Assembly: GCF_048006345.1 (NCBI RefSeq)
Contig: NZ_CP180351.1
Coordinates: forward strand, 2,294,001 to 2,358,000
DNA: 64,000 nucleotides
Source of the DNA: Marivita sp030148515
GTDB lineage: Bacteria; Pseudomonadota; Alphaproteobacteria; Rhodobacterales; Rhodobacteraceae
Direction: 5' to 3'
A program made the position numbers and the translations under genes. Of the stretch, positions 45,036 to 53,728 are shown piece by piece (the first letter of the stretch is position 1; the number at the start of each line of letters is the position of its first letter). The notes beneath the pieces are model-generated. The model was not told where the DNA came from and did not search any database. It saw only the letters and a program-made list of their open reading frames with translations.

Positions 45036-46265
45036 TCAGCCTTTCCACCAGCGACGCGGCTCGACGTTTTCGGCCAGCGTGTGCGGGTTGTTGCGGACTT
45101 CGTTGTAGATGTCCTGATAGGTGTCGATGCCATCGGCCCAGCCGTTGATCCGCTCGCGCCACTGCTCCCAGAGCTGCGGCTGGAATTCGGGCGAACACAT
45201 CTCTTCGGCCTTGCGGACTTCTGCGTCCGACAGCTTGGCAACGCGCACATTGTTCTGCGCAAAGATCGTGCCGGGCATGGGCGGATCGGTAAAGCCGACG
45301 GTGTTGACCAGCGCCGCTTCGTTTGCTGCCTGCACATGCACCTGTGTGAGGTATGAGGCTTCCATGACCGCGTCCTGCAGGTCGCCCGACAGGCCGTCGA
45401 AGGTCTCGGAGCGCATCGCGGTGTGCTCGGTGCCGCAGAAGAAGCGCAGATCGACGCTCTGGCTGACCACCGGTGACATGTTCGCGTAGGCCACAGCCGA
45501 TGCCCATGTTTCCGCGCCATCGATGAGGCCCTGCTTCAGACCGTCAAGCGTTTCTTCCCATGCGATCGGAACCGGGTTCAGGTTCAGAGCTTCCATCGCG
45601 ATGCGGCCAAGCTGCGTGCCGGTCACGCGGTTCTTGGTACCCATGATGTCTTCGATCCTGGTGACCGTCGGCTTGTCGGCAAAGCTCTGGCCCATCTGGA
45701 TGCCGCGCAGTTCGGCATGGGTGAAGAGGAACTTCAGCCCATGACGCTTTTCGAACGGATCACGCAGGATACGCTGCGACTCCGGCGAATACATGAAGTA
45801 GTACTGGTCCGCACGGCTGCGGAACATGTACGCGTAGTCCAGAACGTTCAGGAACGGCGCGCCACCGGCCGAGTTCTGGGTCGATGCCGCGTAGATGTCG
45901 ATGATGCCCTGCTGCGCTTTCTCTACGCAGGACAGCTGACCGCAGATCTGGTTGTTGCCGATGAATTCGATGCGAATCTCGCCGTCCGTGCGCTCTTCCA
46001 GATCGCGTGCGAACTCAAGGCAGCCTGCGCGTTCGATCAGCAGGTTCTGCGGGTTAAAGCCTGCCGCACCGAACTTCAGCGTGTGCTTGGCTTCCTTCGC
46101 AAAGCGCTTGTTATAGGTCGATTCCGCCGCTTTCGCGAGGTTTGCCGCAGTCATGACACCACCGAATGTACCCGCCGCCAAAAGCGTCGAACTCATCCCG
46201 TAAGTACCTGCGATGCGGAAGAAATCTCGGCGCGAGACTCCCTTGATACGATCTCCGATTTTCAT
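45036..46265 (-). CDS. dctP: TRAP transporter substrate-binding protein (DctP family)
   Basis: The 409-residue protein begins with a twin-arginine signal (GVSRRDFFRIAG at 10-20, then a hydrophobic stretch). The DctP fold follows (TLKFGAAGFNPQNLLIERAG, EIRIEFIGNNQICGQLSCVE). Tat export of a binding protein is common in this family. The family's conserved substrate-carboxylate Arg region appears as MGTKNRVTGTQLGRI, suggesting an organic acid ligand. It is the first gene of the operon, 109 bp from the divergent GMC gene. Confidence 0.93.
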   Translation of the reverse strand: MKIGDRIKGVSRRDFFRIAGTYGMSSTLLAAGTFGGVMTAANLAKAAESTYNKRFAKEAKHTLKFGAAGFNPQNLLIERAGCLEFARDLEERTDGEIRIEFIGNNQICGQLSCVEKAQQGIIDIYAASTQNSAGGAPFLNVLDYAYMFRSRADQYYFMYSPESQRILRDPFEKRHGLKFLFTHAELRGIQMGQSFADKPTVTRIEDIMGTKNRVTGTQLGRIAMEALNLNPVPIAWEETLDGLKQGLIDGAETWASAVAYANMSPVVSQSVDLRFFCGTEHTAMRSETFDGLSGDLQDAVMEASYLTQVHVQAANEAALVNTVGFTDPPMPGTIFAQNNVRVAKLSDAEVRKAEEMCSPEFQPQLWEQWRERINGWADGIDTYQDIYNEVRNNPHTLAENVEPRRWWKG

Positions 46266-46318
46266 TGCTTCTCCTCCCGTTTTAGCAATTATTGAGACTT
46301 ATCTTTTCAAAAAAGACT

Positions 46319-46337
46319 AGAATGGCTTTTCCGTTCT
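46319..46337. promoter_or_regulatory. Candidate IclR operator between dctP and the GMC gene
   Basis: AGAATGG (46319-46325) and CCGTTCT (46331-46337) form an inverted repeat with one mismatch around a five-base AT-rich centre. It sits in the middle of the 109-bp divergent control region. IclR proteins bind such palindromes; the assignment is by position and symmetry only. Confidence 0.35.
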
Positions 46338-46374
46338 GCATAGAGTTTTTTGCACCAACGGGAGGATTTCGTCA

Positions 46375-47997
46375 GTGGAAGCAGACTATGTGATCGTCGG
46401 AGCAGGCTCTGCCGGCTGCGTTCTTGCCAACCGTCTCAGCGCGAATCCGGCTGTCAAAGTCGTTCTCCTTGAAGCAGGGGGCCGTGATCTGAACCCATGG
46501 ATTCACATCCCCGTCGGCTACTTCAAAACGATGCACAATCCGGCGGTTGACTGGTGTTATCGCACCGAACCCGATCCCGGTCTGAACGGGCGGCAACTTG
46601 ACTGGCCGCGCGGCAAGGTGCTTGGCGGATCGTCCTCGCTCAACGGATTACTCTACGTGCGCGGACAGCCGCAGGACTACGACCGCTGGGCTCAGATGGG
46701 CAATCCCGGCTGGGCGTGGGACGATGTGCTGCCGCTTTTCAAACGCTCGGAGAATCAGGAACGCGGCGCGGATGATTTTCACGGCACCGAAGGTCCACTT
46801 TCTGTGTCCGACATGCGACTCAGCCGTCCCATCTGCGACGCCTGGGTCGAGGCTGCCCAAGCGGCGGGATACCCCTTCAACCCCGATTACAACGGCGCAT
46901 CACAGGAAGGCGTCGGATATTTCCAGCTGACCACCCGCAACGGTCGGCGCTGCTCCAGCGCCGTAGCCTTCCTCAACCCGGCCCGGTCGCGCCCCAACCT
47001 CAAAATCGTCACCCGCGCCGCCGCCAGCCGCATCCTGTTCGACGGCAAACGCGCCACCGGGGTCGCCTATCGCGATGCAGGCGGCATCGAACACAGCGTC
47101 AAAGCCCGCGCCGAGGTGATCCTTTCGTCGGGCGCCATTGGTTCCCCGCAACTGCTGATGGTCTCGGGCATCGGCGAGGCGGATCACCTGCGCGAGCACG
47201 GCATCACCGTCCGCCATGACCTCAAGGGCGTCGGCAGTAACATGCAGGACCACCTGCAGGCCCGCCTCGTGTTCAAATGCAAGGAACCCACCCTGAACGA
47301 CGAGGTGCGCAGCCTGCTGGATCAGGCGCGGATCGCCATGAAATACGCCCTGCACCGCCGCGGGCCGATGGCGATGGCGGCGAGCCTTGCCACAGGCTTC
47401 ATGCGTACCGGCGACCATGTCGACACGCCGGACATCCAGTTCCATGTGCAACCGTGGTCCGCCGACAGCCCCGGCGCGGGGGTCCACCCGTTCTCGGCCT
47501 TCACCATGTCGGTCTGCCAGTTGCGCCCGGAAAGCCGGGGCATGATACGCCTCGCGTCATCCGATGCTGCGGTTTACCCCAAGATCCACCCCAATTACCT
47601 GTCCACCGAAACTGACTGCCGTACGATTGTCGAAGGCATCAAGATCGCCCGCCGCATCGCGCGGCACGCTCCGCTGACCGACAAGATCTCCGAAGAGTTC
47701 CGCCCCGATGCGGCGCTCGACATTGACGATTACGACGGCACGCTGAACTGGGCGCGCAACAATTCGACGACGATCTATCATCCCACCGGCACCTGCAAAA
47801 TGGGACAAGGCGGCGATGCCGTGGTCGATGCCCGCCTGCGGGTGCATGGCATCGGCGGTCTGCGGGTGGTGGATTGTTCGATCATGCCCGAGATCGTCTC
47901 GGGCAACACCAACGCCCCCGCCATCATGATCGGAGAGAAAGCCTCCGACATGATCCTCGAAGACCTCAAGGCGGGCGCGTTCGCCGGGACCGCGTAA
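46375..47997 (+). CDS. GMC-family FAD oxidoreductase (choline dehydrogenase-like)
   Basis: The 540-residue protein starts at GTG 46375, after CGGGAGG. The FAD-binding Rossmann motif is VIVGAGSAGCVLANRLS (7-23). The two GMC signatures are GKVLGGSSSLNGLLYVRG and SGAIGSPQLLMVSGIG. The C-terminal catalytic His/Asn pair lies in IYHPTGTCKMG and SGNTNAPA. The family oxidises alcohols such as choline or polyethylene glycol. Next to a TRAP operon and IclR regulator, it probably oxidises the imported compound or a relative. It converges with phnF. Confidence 0.95.
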   Translation: MEADYVIVGAGSAGCVLANRLSANPAVKVVLLEAGGRDLNPWIHIPVGYFKTMHNPAVDWCYRTEPDPGLNGRQLDWPRGKVLGGSSSLNGLLYVRGQPQDYDRWAQMGNPGWAWDDVLPLFKRSENQERGADDFHGTEGPLSVSDMRLSRPICDAWVEAAQAAGYPFNPDYNGASQEGVGYFQLTTRNGRRCSSAVAFLNPARSRPNLKIVTRAAASRILFDGKRATGVAYRDAGGIEHSVKARAEVILSSGAIGSPQLLMVSGIGEADHLREHGITVRHDLKGVGSNMQDHLQARLVFKCKEPTLNDEVRSLLDQARIAMKYALHRRGPMAMAASLATGFMRTGDHVDTPDIQFHVQPWSADSPGAGVHPFSAFTMSVCQLRPESRGMIRLASSDAAVYPKIHPNYLSTETDCRTIVEGIKIARRIARHAPLTDKISEEFRPDAALDIDDYDGTLNWARNNSTTIYHPTGTCKMGQGGDAVVDARLRVHGIGGLRVVDCSIMPEIVSGNTNAPAIMIGEKASDMILEDLKAGAFAGTA

Positions 47998-48053
47998 ACT
48001 CGGCTGAAACACAGCCGCATTCGCCCTGCGTGAGCGCATGCCGGGTTCGGGAC

Positions 48054-48773
48054 TCAGGTCTCCAGCGTCAGGGTCACCCTGTCGCCAGCGAACCACGTCC
48101 GGCCATATTCCACCGGATGCCCTGCAGCATCGACATTGACGCTGGTTGACCGCAAAAGCGGGTCCCCCTCACGCAGATGTAGGTGCAACGCCTGTGTGAC
48201 ATCCGCCAAAACCGCTGTCAGCCGTGTGGATGCGCGGGTGTAATCCGCAACCCCGGCCCGGTTTAGGGCGTCGGTCACGCTGCTGGTGTCGCCAAGATAG
48301 CGGTCGATATCCGGCGTGCGCTCCAGAGGAAACACGCTTTCGAACACCGCAATTGGCGCTCCATCCGCAAGCGATAACCCGCGATAGGCACAGACAGGCG
48401 CACCGTCGTCCACGTCAAGCGCCCGCGCTTCGCCAGCCGTCGCGGCGCGGCATTCAACATCAAGCACGCGCTTCTCGGGCCTGCGACCTGCCGCCAGCAG
48501 GTTCTCGTGGAACCGCACCCGCGCACCGATCGGGTAGTCGGTGGGCGTGGAAGCCACAAACGCCCCCGCCCCGCGCCGCGTGCGGACGAGGCCGTCATCG
48601 ACCAACTGTGACAGCGCGTGGCGCACTGTGTGCCGGTTCACGCCAAACCGGGCAGACAACTGCGCTTCGGTCGGCAGCTTGTCTCCCGGCAGGTAACGGC
48701 CTTCGGAAATATCCGCCCGCAGCGCCCCGGCGATGGCTTGCCAGACGGGGGTCGAGGATCGGGTGTTACGCAA
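48054..48773 (-). CDS. phnF: PhnF, GntR/HutC-type regulator of phosphonate genes
   Basis: The 239-residue protein has an N-terminal GntR winged helix (PVWQAIAGALRADISEGRYL, then ARFGVNRHTVRHALSQLVDD) and a UTRA effector domain. This is the PhnF layout. It is divergent from phnG with an 81-bp control region, as expected for a repressor of the C-P lyase operon that responds to a phosphonate-derived ligand or phosphate state. Confidence 0.93.
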   Translation of the reverse strand: MRNTRSSTPVWQAIAGALRADISEGRYLPGDKLPTEAQLSARFGVNRHTVRHALSQLVDDGLVRTRRGAGAFVASTPTDYPIGARVRFHENLLAAGRRPEKRVLDVECRAATAGEARALDVDDGAPVCAYRGLSLADGAPIAVFESVFPLERTPDIDRYLGDTSSVTDALNRAGVADYTRASTRLTAVLADVTQALHLHLREGDPLLRSTSVNVDAAGHPVEYGRTWFAGDRVTLTLET

Positions 48774-48812
48774 ATTTCACAAAACTCCACTGTCCCGCAT
48801 GGGGGAATCTGT

Positions 48813-48836
48813 TATGATATGTCTAGTTGTATAGAA
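48813..48836 (+). promoter_or_regulatory. phnG promoter -10 box and candidate PhnF operator
   Basis: TATGAT at 48813-48818 is a good -10 hexamer. Just after it, GTCTAGTTGTATAGAA contains TCTA and TAGA arms (48822-48825, 48832-48835), the inverted layout of PhnF/HutC sites that contain TATAGAC-like halves. Binding here would block transcription start. No matching -35 is obvious, as expected if Pho-type activation is used. Confidence 0.5.
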
Positions 48837-48854
48837 ACTTGCAAAGTTGTCGAG

Positions 48855-49310
48855 ATGAAAGACACGTTCGATCCAAACGCTGACCGCAAGGCCTGGATGA
48901 GCCTGATGGCCAAGGCCCCCGAGGGTCGCGTGTCGGCCCTTCTGGATGCCGCCCTGCCCCGTCCGGCCCACACATGGCTGCGTGCGCCTGAAATTGGCAG
49001 CGTCATGGTGCGCGGCCGCGCAGGTGGGACAGGCGCGCCCTTCAATCTTGGTGAAATGACGGTCACCCGCTGTGCGCTCAAGCTGCCCGGCGGTGAGGTT
49101 GGACACGCCTATATTCAAGGCCGGAACAAAGCGGATGCCGAAGCCGCCGCCTTGGTGGATGCGCTCATGCAGACCGGTGCTGCCAATGTCATGCGCACGA
49201 AGGTTCTTGAGCCGTTGGAGAGCGAACAGTCCGCGCGACGTACCACGCGTGCCGAAAAAGCTGCCGCCACCAAGGTCGATTTTTTCACGATGGTCCGAGG
49301 GGAAGACTGA
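48855..49310 (+). CDS. phnG: PhnG, C-P lyase core complex subunit
   Basis: The ATG at 48855 gives 151 residues, the family's normal length. PhnG landmarks are RKAWMSLMAKAPEGRV near the N-terminus, FNLGEMTVTRCALKLPGGEV and GHAYIQGRNKADAEAAALVD. PhnG, H, I and J form the core that attaches ATP to the phosphonate and cleaves the C-P bond. The stop shares a base with the phnH start. Confidence 0.96.
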   Translation: MKDTFDPNADRKAWMSLMAKAPEGRVSALLDAALPRPAHTWLRAPEIGSVMVRGRAGGTGAPFNLGEMTVTRCALKLPGGEVGHAYIQGRNKADAEAAALVDALMQTGAANVMRTKVLEPLESEQSARRTTRAEKAAATKVDFFTMVRGED

Positions 49311-49873
49311 TGCAGGCCCAGACACTTGAAGGCGGTTTTGCGCACCCGGCCACCGACGCCGCCCATGCCTTTCGCGGCGTGATGGAGGCGATGGCCCGTC
49401 CCGGCACGATCCAGACATTGGCAGGGGCAACGCCTCCTGCGCCATTGTCGGTGGCGGCCGGGGTCGCACTGTTGACGCTCTGCGATACGGAAACTCCGCT
49501 CTATCTGGCGGGCGAGGCTGATTGCGACGCGGTCCGCACATGGGTGGCGTTCCACACCGGTGCGCCCATCGTGGGGCCATCGCATTGCATGTTCGCCTTG
49601 GGCACTTGGGACGCACTTGGTCCCTTGTCCGCCTATCCAATCGGAACGTCCGAATACCCGGATCGGTCGGCGACACTGATCGTGGAATGTGCAGACCTTG
49701 TCGCGGAGGGCGCAACCCTGACCGGCCCCGGCATTCGTGACAGCGCCAGCCTGTCCTTGCCGGAAACCGCAGCCTTCCAGCGCAATGCAAGTCTCTTCCC
49801 GCTGGGTCTGGATTTTATCTTCACAAGCGGCGACCGCATCGCGGGGCTGCTGCGCAGTACGAAGGTTCTTTGA
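49310..49873 (+). CDS. phnH: PhnH, C-P lyase core complex subunit
   Basis: The 187-residue protein has the PhnH signature AFRGVMEAMARPGTIQTL near its N-terminus and the usual alpha/beta layout (CDTETPLYLAG, PLSAYPIGTSEYPDRSATLI, GPGIRDSASLSL). PhnH binds PhnJ in the core complex. It is followed after one base by phnI. Confidence 0.95.
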   Translation: MQAQTLEGGFAHPATDAAHAFRGVMEAMARPGTIQTLAGATPPAPLSVAAGVALLTLCDTETPLYLAGEADCDAVRTWVAFHTGAPIVGPSHCMFALGTWDALGPLSAYPIGTSEYPDRSATLIVECADLVAEGATLTGPGIRDSASLSLPETAAFQRNASLFPLGLDFIFTSGDRIAGLLRSTKVL

Positions 49874-49874
49874 T

Positions 49875-50969
49875 ATGTACGTGGCAGTCAAAGGCGGCGA
49901 ACGCGCCATCCAGAACGCCCATGCGTGGCTGGCCGAGGAACGGCGCGGCGACACATCTGTGGCCGAACTCTCGGTCGCCCAAATCCGTGAGCAGCTTTCC
50001 CTTGCCGTAAACCGCGTGATGGCAGAAGGGTCGCTTTACGATCCCGATCTGGCCGCTTTGGCCATCAAGCAGGCGCGCGGTGATCTGATCGAGGCGATCT
50101 TTCTCATCCGCGCATACCGCACCACTCTGCCACGCTTTGGCGCCTCCGCCCCGGTAGACACCGGCAATATGGCTTGCGACCGGCGCATCTCAGCCACGTT
50201 CAAGGATCTGCCGGGTGGACAGGTGCTTGGCCCGACCTTTGACTACACGCACCGCCTGCTGGATTTCAAACTCGCCGCCGACGGCGAAACTCTGGAAGCG
50301 CCGATGCGCGCGGTCGAACCCGGCCCGGTTCCACATGTCACCGAGTTCCTGAACAAAGAGGGGCTGATCGAAGAGGCCCCACAGGACGACACAACGCCGC
50401 CCGACCTGACACGCGAGCCTTTGGAAATGCCAGCAGACCGCGCGCTGCGCCTGCAAGCGCTGACCCGCGCGGACGAAGGCTTTACCCTGTCGATGGCCTA
50501 TTCCACCCAGCGCGGCTATGCCCGCAACCACGCTTTCGTGGGCGAATTGCGCATCGGCACCGTACCGGTCGAGATGGAGATCCCCGAATTGGGCTTCGCC
50601 ATCGAAATCGGCGAAGTGACCCTGACCGAATGCGAAAGCGTAAACCAGTTCAAAGGCTCCAAAACCGAGCCGCCGCAATTCACGCGCGGCTACGGTCTGG
50701 TCTTCGGCCAGACTGAACGCAAGGCGATCTCAATGGCGCTGGTCGACCGGGCGTTGCGGTGGGAGGAACTAGGCGAAGACTATGTCGGCGCCCCGGCGCA
50801 GGACGCGGAATTCGTCCTCTACCACGCGGATAATATTCAGGCGACAGGGTTCCTCGAACATATCAAGCTGCCGCATTACGTGGATTTCCAGTCCGAACTC
50901 GAGCTTGTGCGCAAACTGCGCCGCGAAGTCGAGGCATCGCAGAACCAGCATCAGGAAGCGGCAGAATGA
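49875..50969 (+). CDS. phnI: PhnI, C-P lyase core complex nucleosidase subunit
   Basis: The start at ATG 49875 (MYVAVKGGERAIQNAHAWLA) gives 364 residues, the normal length. Conserved segments are RRGDTSVAELSVAQIREQLS, ATFKDLPGGQVLGPTFDYTH and YVGAPAQDAEFVLYHADNIQ. PhnI replaces adenine of ATP by the phosphonate. After phnI a 250-bp gap holds a small minus-strand frame before the next operon gene. Confidence 0.96.
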   Translation: MYVAVKGGERAIQNAHAWLAEERRGDTSVAELSVAQIREQLSLAVNRVMAEGSLYDPDLAALAIKQARGDLIEAIFLIRAYRTTLPRFGASAPVDTGNMACDRRISATFKDLPGGQVLGPTFDYTHRLLDFKLAADGETLEAPMRAVEPGPVPHVTEFLNKEGLIEEAPQDDTTPPDLTREPLEMPADRALRLQALTRADEGFTLSMAYSTQRGYARNHAFVGELRIGTVPVEMEIPELGFAIEIGEVTLTECESVNQFKGSKTEPPQFTRGYGLVFGQTERKAISMALVDRALRWEELGEDYVGAPAQDAEFVLYHADNIQATGFLEHIKLPHYVDFQSELELVRKLRREVEASQNQHQEAAE

Positions 50970-50971
50970 CC

Positions 50972-51139
50972 TCAGTCGCCCCCGCCATCTCCACTGTCAC
51001 ACCCGCTGTCGCCATCACCATCCGACGACCCTTCGAGCGCCGAATTCAGCCAACTGCCCTCAAAGCAGATGCCGATAACGGTTCGACCAGCCAGCAGGGC
51101 GACAAAGCCCAGCACAATCAGGATCACGGTCCAGTCCAT
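50972..51139 (-). CDS. Possible small membrane protein antisense within the phn operon
   Basis: A 55-codon frame with ATG 51139 encodes one hydrophobic helix (WTVILIVLGFVALLAG, residues 3-18) followed by a soluble Asp/Gly/Ser-rich tail with a Cys (DGDGDSGCDSGDGGGD). This helix plus Gly/Asp/Cys tail layout is typical of real small bacterial membrane proteins, and it fills the gap between phnI and the HAD gene. It lies on the opposite strand to the operon, so it is unproven. Confidence 0.5.
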   Translation of the reverse strand: MDWTVILIVLGFVALLAGRTVIGICFEGSWLNSALEGSSDGDGDSGCDSGDGGGD

Positions 51140-51219
51140 AATACCTCGCGCACTTTCCGAGCGAAACGCGTAGCGCAAGAATACGGCCCTCTTGAGGCAC
51201 TCCGTCCGGAGGGCTGCAC

Positions 51220-51822
51220 ATGACCAGGAAGCACGTCGTTTTCGACATCGGCGGTGTGCTGGTGGACTGGCAACCGCATCTGGCATGGCTCGACCGGTTT
51301 GGGTCTGCCGAGGCTGCCCATGCCTTTGTCGAGCGCACCAATTTCCGCGCTCTCAACGCGCGCGGGGATGCCGGCGAACGCTTTGCCGATCTGGCGCTTG
51401 AGGTGAAAGACCCCGACGACCGCGCACATTTTGCCGATTACGTGTCCCTCTACACGAAAACCGTCGTCGATCCGATCCACGGCACATGGGCCATTCTCGA
51501 CCGGCTCAAGGCGCAGGGAACCTCGGTGCATGCCATCACCAATTGGTCAGCGGAAACCTGGCCCGAAGGGCTCAAGATGCATCCGCGTCTCGGTGAGGTG
51601 TTCGACGCGCTGGTCGTGTCCGGTCAGGAAGGCATCATCAAACCCGATGCACGGATTTTCCACCTGCTGTGCGACCGCGCGGGCGTCGCGCCCGAGGCCT
51701 GCATTTTCATCGACGATGGACTGCACAATGTCGAAGGTGCGCGCGCCGTCGGGATGGACGGCATCCATTTCACCTCGCCCGAGGGGTTGGAAACCGCGCT
51801 GATCGAACGGGGGGTTCTATGA
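51220..51822 (+). CDS. HAD-family hydrolase inside the phn operon
   Basis: The 200-residue protein has all HAD motifs: nucleophile Asp9 in VFDIGGVLVDW, Thr/Asn in AITNWSAETW, Lys in GIIKPDARIF and the acidic motif CIFIDDGLHNVEGA. HAD enzymes of this group dephosphorylate sugars or nucleotides or remove halide. Within a C-P lyase operon it may clear a phosphorylated intermediate of the ribosyl pathway or a substrate-derived phosphate ester. That role is an inference from context. Confidence 0.9.
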   Translation: MTRKHVVFDIGGVLVDWQPHLAWLDRFGSAEAAHAFVERTNFRALNARGDAGERFADLALEVKDPDDRAHFADYVSLYTKTVVDPIHGTWAILDRLKAQGTSVHAITNWSAETWPEGLKMHPRLGEVFDALVVSGQEGIIKPDARIFHLLCDRAGVAPEACIFIDDGLHNVEGARAVGMDGIHFTSPEGLETALIERGVL

Positions 51823-51827
51823 CCCTT

Positions 51828-52031
51828 TCAGCCGCGACGACGCTTCAGGGGCAAGTCGAAAATGCCGCCTTGATTGGACGTGTCGGCAAGCCAGCCATCC
51901 GGCCCAATCACGTCGCTCGGCAACAGCCGTTCCAGACGCGGGAGGACACGGAACAGGACAGGCTCCAAGGCCAGCCACGCCACAAGGGACCCGCCTGCCC
52001 ACCAAAGAAAAGTCATCAGCAACGCGACCAT
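51828..52031 (-). CDS. Possible second small membrane protein antisense within the phn operon
   Basis: A 67-codon frame with ATG 52031 encodes a hydrophobic N-terminal half (MVALLMTFLWWAGGSLVAWL) and a polar tail ending in KRRRG. It occupies the 274-bp gap between the HAD gene and phnJ, where no plus-strand gene is seen. Codon use is ordinary for the region. Evidence is limited to the frame and its membrane-protein character. Confidence 0.4.
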   Translation of the reverse strand: MVALLMTFLWWAGGSLVAWLALEPVLFRVLPRLERLLPSDVIGPDGWLADTSNQGGIFDLPLKRRRG

Positions 52032-52096
52032 AAGACCCCCGGGTTTTCGGACAGCAACTCGTTGCGTCGCATTAACCACAGCAGTGAGACAGTCTT

Positions 52097-52957
52097 GTGA
52101 CACCCTCCTCAGAATATAATTTTGCCTATCTGGACGAGCAAACAAAGCGCATGATCCGCCGCGCGATCCTCAAGGGTCTGGCGATCCCCGGCTATCAGGT
52201 GCCCTTCGCCAGCCGCGAGATGCCGATGCCGTATGGGTGGGGCACCGGCGGCGTTCAGGTCTCTGCTGCCGTGCTGACGCCGGATGACCGGTTCAAGGTG
52301 ATCGATCAGGGCGCTGACGACACCACAAACGCCGTGTCCATCCGCACCTTCTTTGAACGTACCGCAGGCGTCGCCACCACCACCGCCACGACCGAGGCAA
52401 CGGTGATCCAGACCCGCCACCGCATCCCCGAAGTGCCGCTCACCGAAGGCCAGATCCTTGTCTATCAGGTGCCGATCCCGGAACCGCTGCGCTTTCTCGA
52501 ACCGCGCGAAAGCGAGACCCGCAAGATGCACAGTCTTGAGGAATATGGCCTCATGCATGTGAAGCTGTATGAGGACATCAGCCGTCACGGCCACATCGCC
52601 ACCTCCTATGCCTACCCGGTCAAGGTCGAGGCGCGCTATGTGATGGACCCCTCTCCCATTCCAAAATTCGACAACCCCAAACTGGGGGATTGTCCTGCGA
52701 TCCAGTTGTTCGGTGCAGGCCGCGAACAGCGCATCTACGTGCTGCCGCCCTACACCAAGGTGGTCAGCCTCGATTTCGAGGACCACCCGTTCGAGGCCTC
52801 CAAAGCCGACCATCCCTGCGGTCTCTGCGGGGCCGAGGACAGCTACCTCGACGAGGTGATCGTCGACGATGCGGGCGGCCGGATGTTCGTCTGCTCCGAC
52901 ACCGATTATTGCGAAGGGCGGCAAGCGACCGGTCATCGCGGAAAGGACGCGGCATGA
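52097..52957 (+). CDS. phnJ: PhnJ, radical SAM C-P lyase
   Basis: The 286-residue protein starts at GTG 52097. Cys241, Cys244 and Cys266 (CGLC and FVCSD) match the unusual 4Fe-4S ligand set, and Cys272 (TDYC) matches the thiyl-radical cysteine. Gly32 in LAIPGYQVPF matches the glycyl-radical site. These positions agree with E. coli PhnJ numbering as I recall it, so all catalytic residues are present. PhnJ cleaves the C-P bond of ribosylated phosphonates. It is coupled to phnK by ATGA overlap. Confidence 0.97.
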   Translation: MTPSSEYNFAYLDEQTKRMIRRAILKGLAIPGYQVPFASREMPMPYGWGTGGVQVSAAVLTPDDRFKVIDQGADDTTNAVSIRTFFERTAGVATTTATTEATVIQTRHRIPEVPLTEGQILVYQVPIPEPLRFLEPRESETRKMHSLEEYGLMHVKLYEDISRHGHIATSYAYPVKVEARYVMDPSPIPKFDNPKLGDCPAIQLFGAGREQRIYVLPPYTKVVSLDFEDHPFEASKADHPCGLCGAEDSYLDEVIVDDAGGRMFVCSDTDYCEGRQATGHRGKDAA

Positions 52958-53724
52958 CCCCCCTTCTGTCAGTTCAAGGCATCACCAAACGCTACGGCGC
53001 GCATATCGGCTGTGCTGATGTCTCCTTTGACCTTTATCCCGGCGAAGTCATGGGCATCGTGGGTGAATCCGGGTCCGGCAAATCTACACTTCTCAACTGC
53101 ATGGCAGGCCATCTGCGCCCCGATGCGGGATCGGTTGTGTTCGACACACGCGGCCACGGCCCCCGCGACACCGTCACCATGTCGGAACCCGAGCGCCGGA
53201 TGCTGGGCCGCACCGATTGGGCCTTTGTCCACCAGCATGCCCGCGACGGGTTGCGCATGGGCGTGAGCGCGGGCGGCAATGTCGGTGAACGGCTGATGGC
53301 TGTGGGTGCCCGGCATTATGGCGACATTCGCGACAAGGCGGTCGACTGGCTCGAACGGGTAGAGATCGACGCGGGCCGGGTCGATGACCGCCCCACGACC
53401 TTTTCCGGAGGGATGCAGCAGCGCCTTCAGATCGCCCGCAACCTTGTCACGGGACCCCGCCTTGTGTTCATGGACGAACCCACGGGCGGGCTCGATGTCA
53501 GCGTTCAGGCGCGTCTGCTCGACCTCCTGCGCGGTTTGGTGCGCGATATGGGTCTGTCAGCGATCATCGTCACCCATGACCTTGCCGTGGTACGCCTTCT
53601 GGCAGACCGGCTGATGGTGATGAAGGACGGGCATGTCGTCGAAAACGGCCTGACCGATCAGGTGCTCGACGATCCGCAGCACGCCTACACGCAACTCCTT
53701 GTCAGCTCTGTTTTGCAGGTGTGA
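52954..53724 (+). CDS. phnK: PhnK, ABC-type ATPase of the C-P lyase complex
   Basis: The ATG at 52954 overlaps the phnJ stop and gives 256 residues. Motifs are Walker A GESGSGKST, the ABC signature TFSGGMQQRLQIARNL and Walker B LVFMDEPTGGLD. PhnK docks on PhnJ in the core complex and is not a transporter subunit. Confidence 0.95.
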   Translation: MTPLLSVQGITKRYGAHIGCADVSFDLYPGEVMGIVGESGSGKSTLLNCMAGHLRPDAGSVVFDTRGHGPRDTVTMSEPERRMLGRTDWAFVHQHARDGLRMGVSAGGNVGERLMAVGARHYGDIRDKAVDWLERVEIDAGRVDDRPTTFSGGMQQRLQIARNLVTGPRLVFMDEPTGGLDVSVQARLLDLLRGLVRDMGLSAIIVTHDLAVVRLLADRLMVMKDGHVVENGLTDQVLDDPQHAYTQLLVSSVLQV

Positions 53725-53728
53725 GACC

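Noticed and set aside
48001..48017. Short hairpin CGGCTG-N5-CAGCCG between the GMC gene and phnF as a terminator
   Set aside because: Only a six-base stem without a T-run on either strand; too weak to call.
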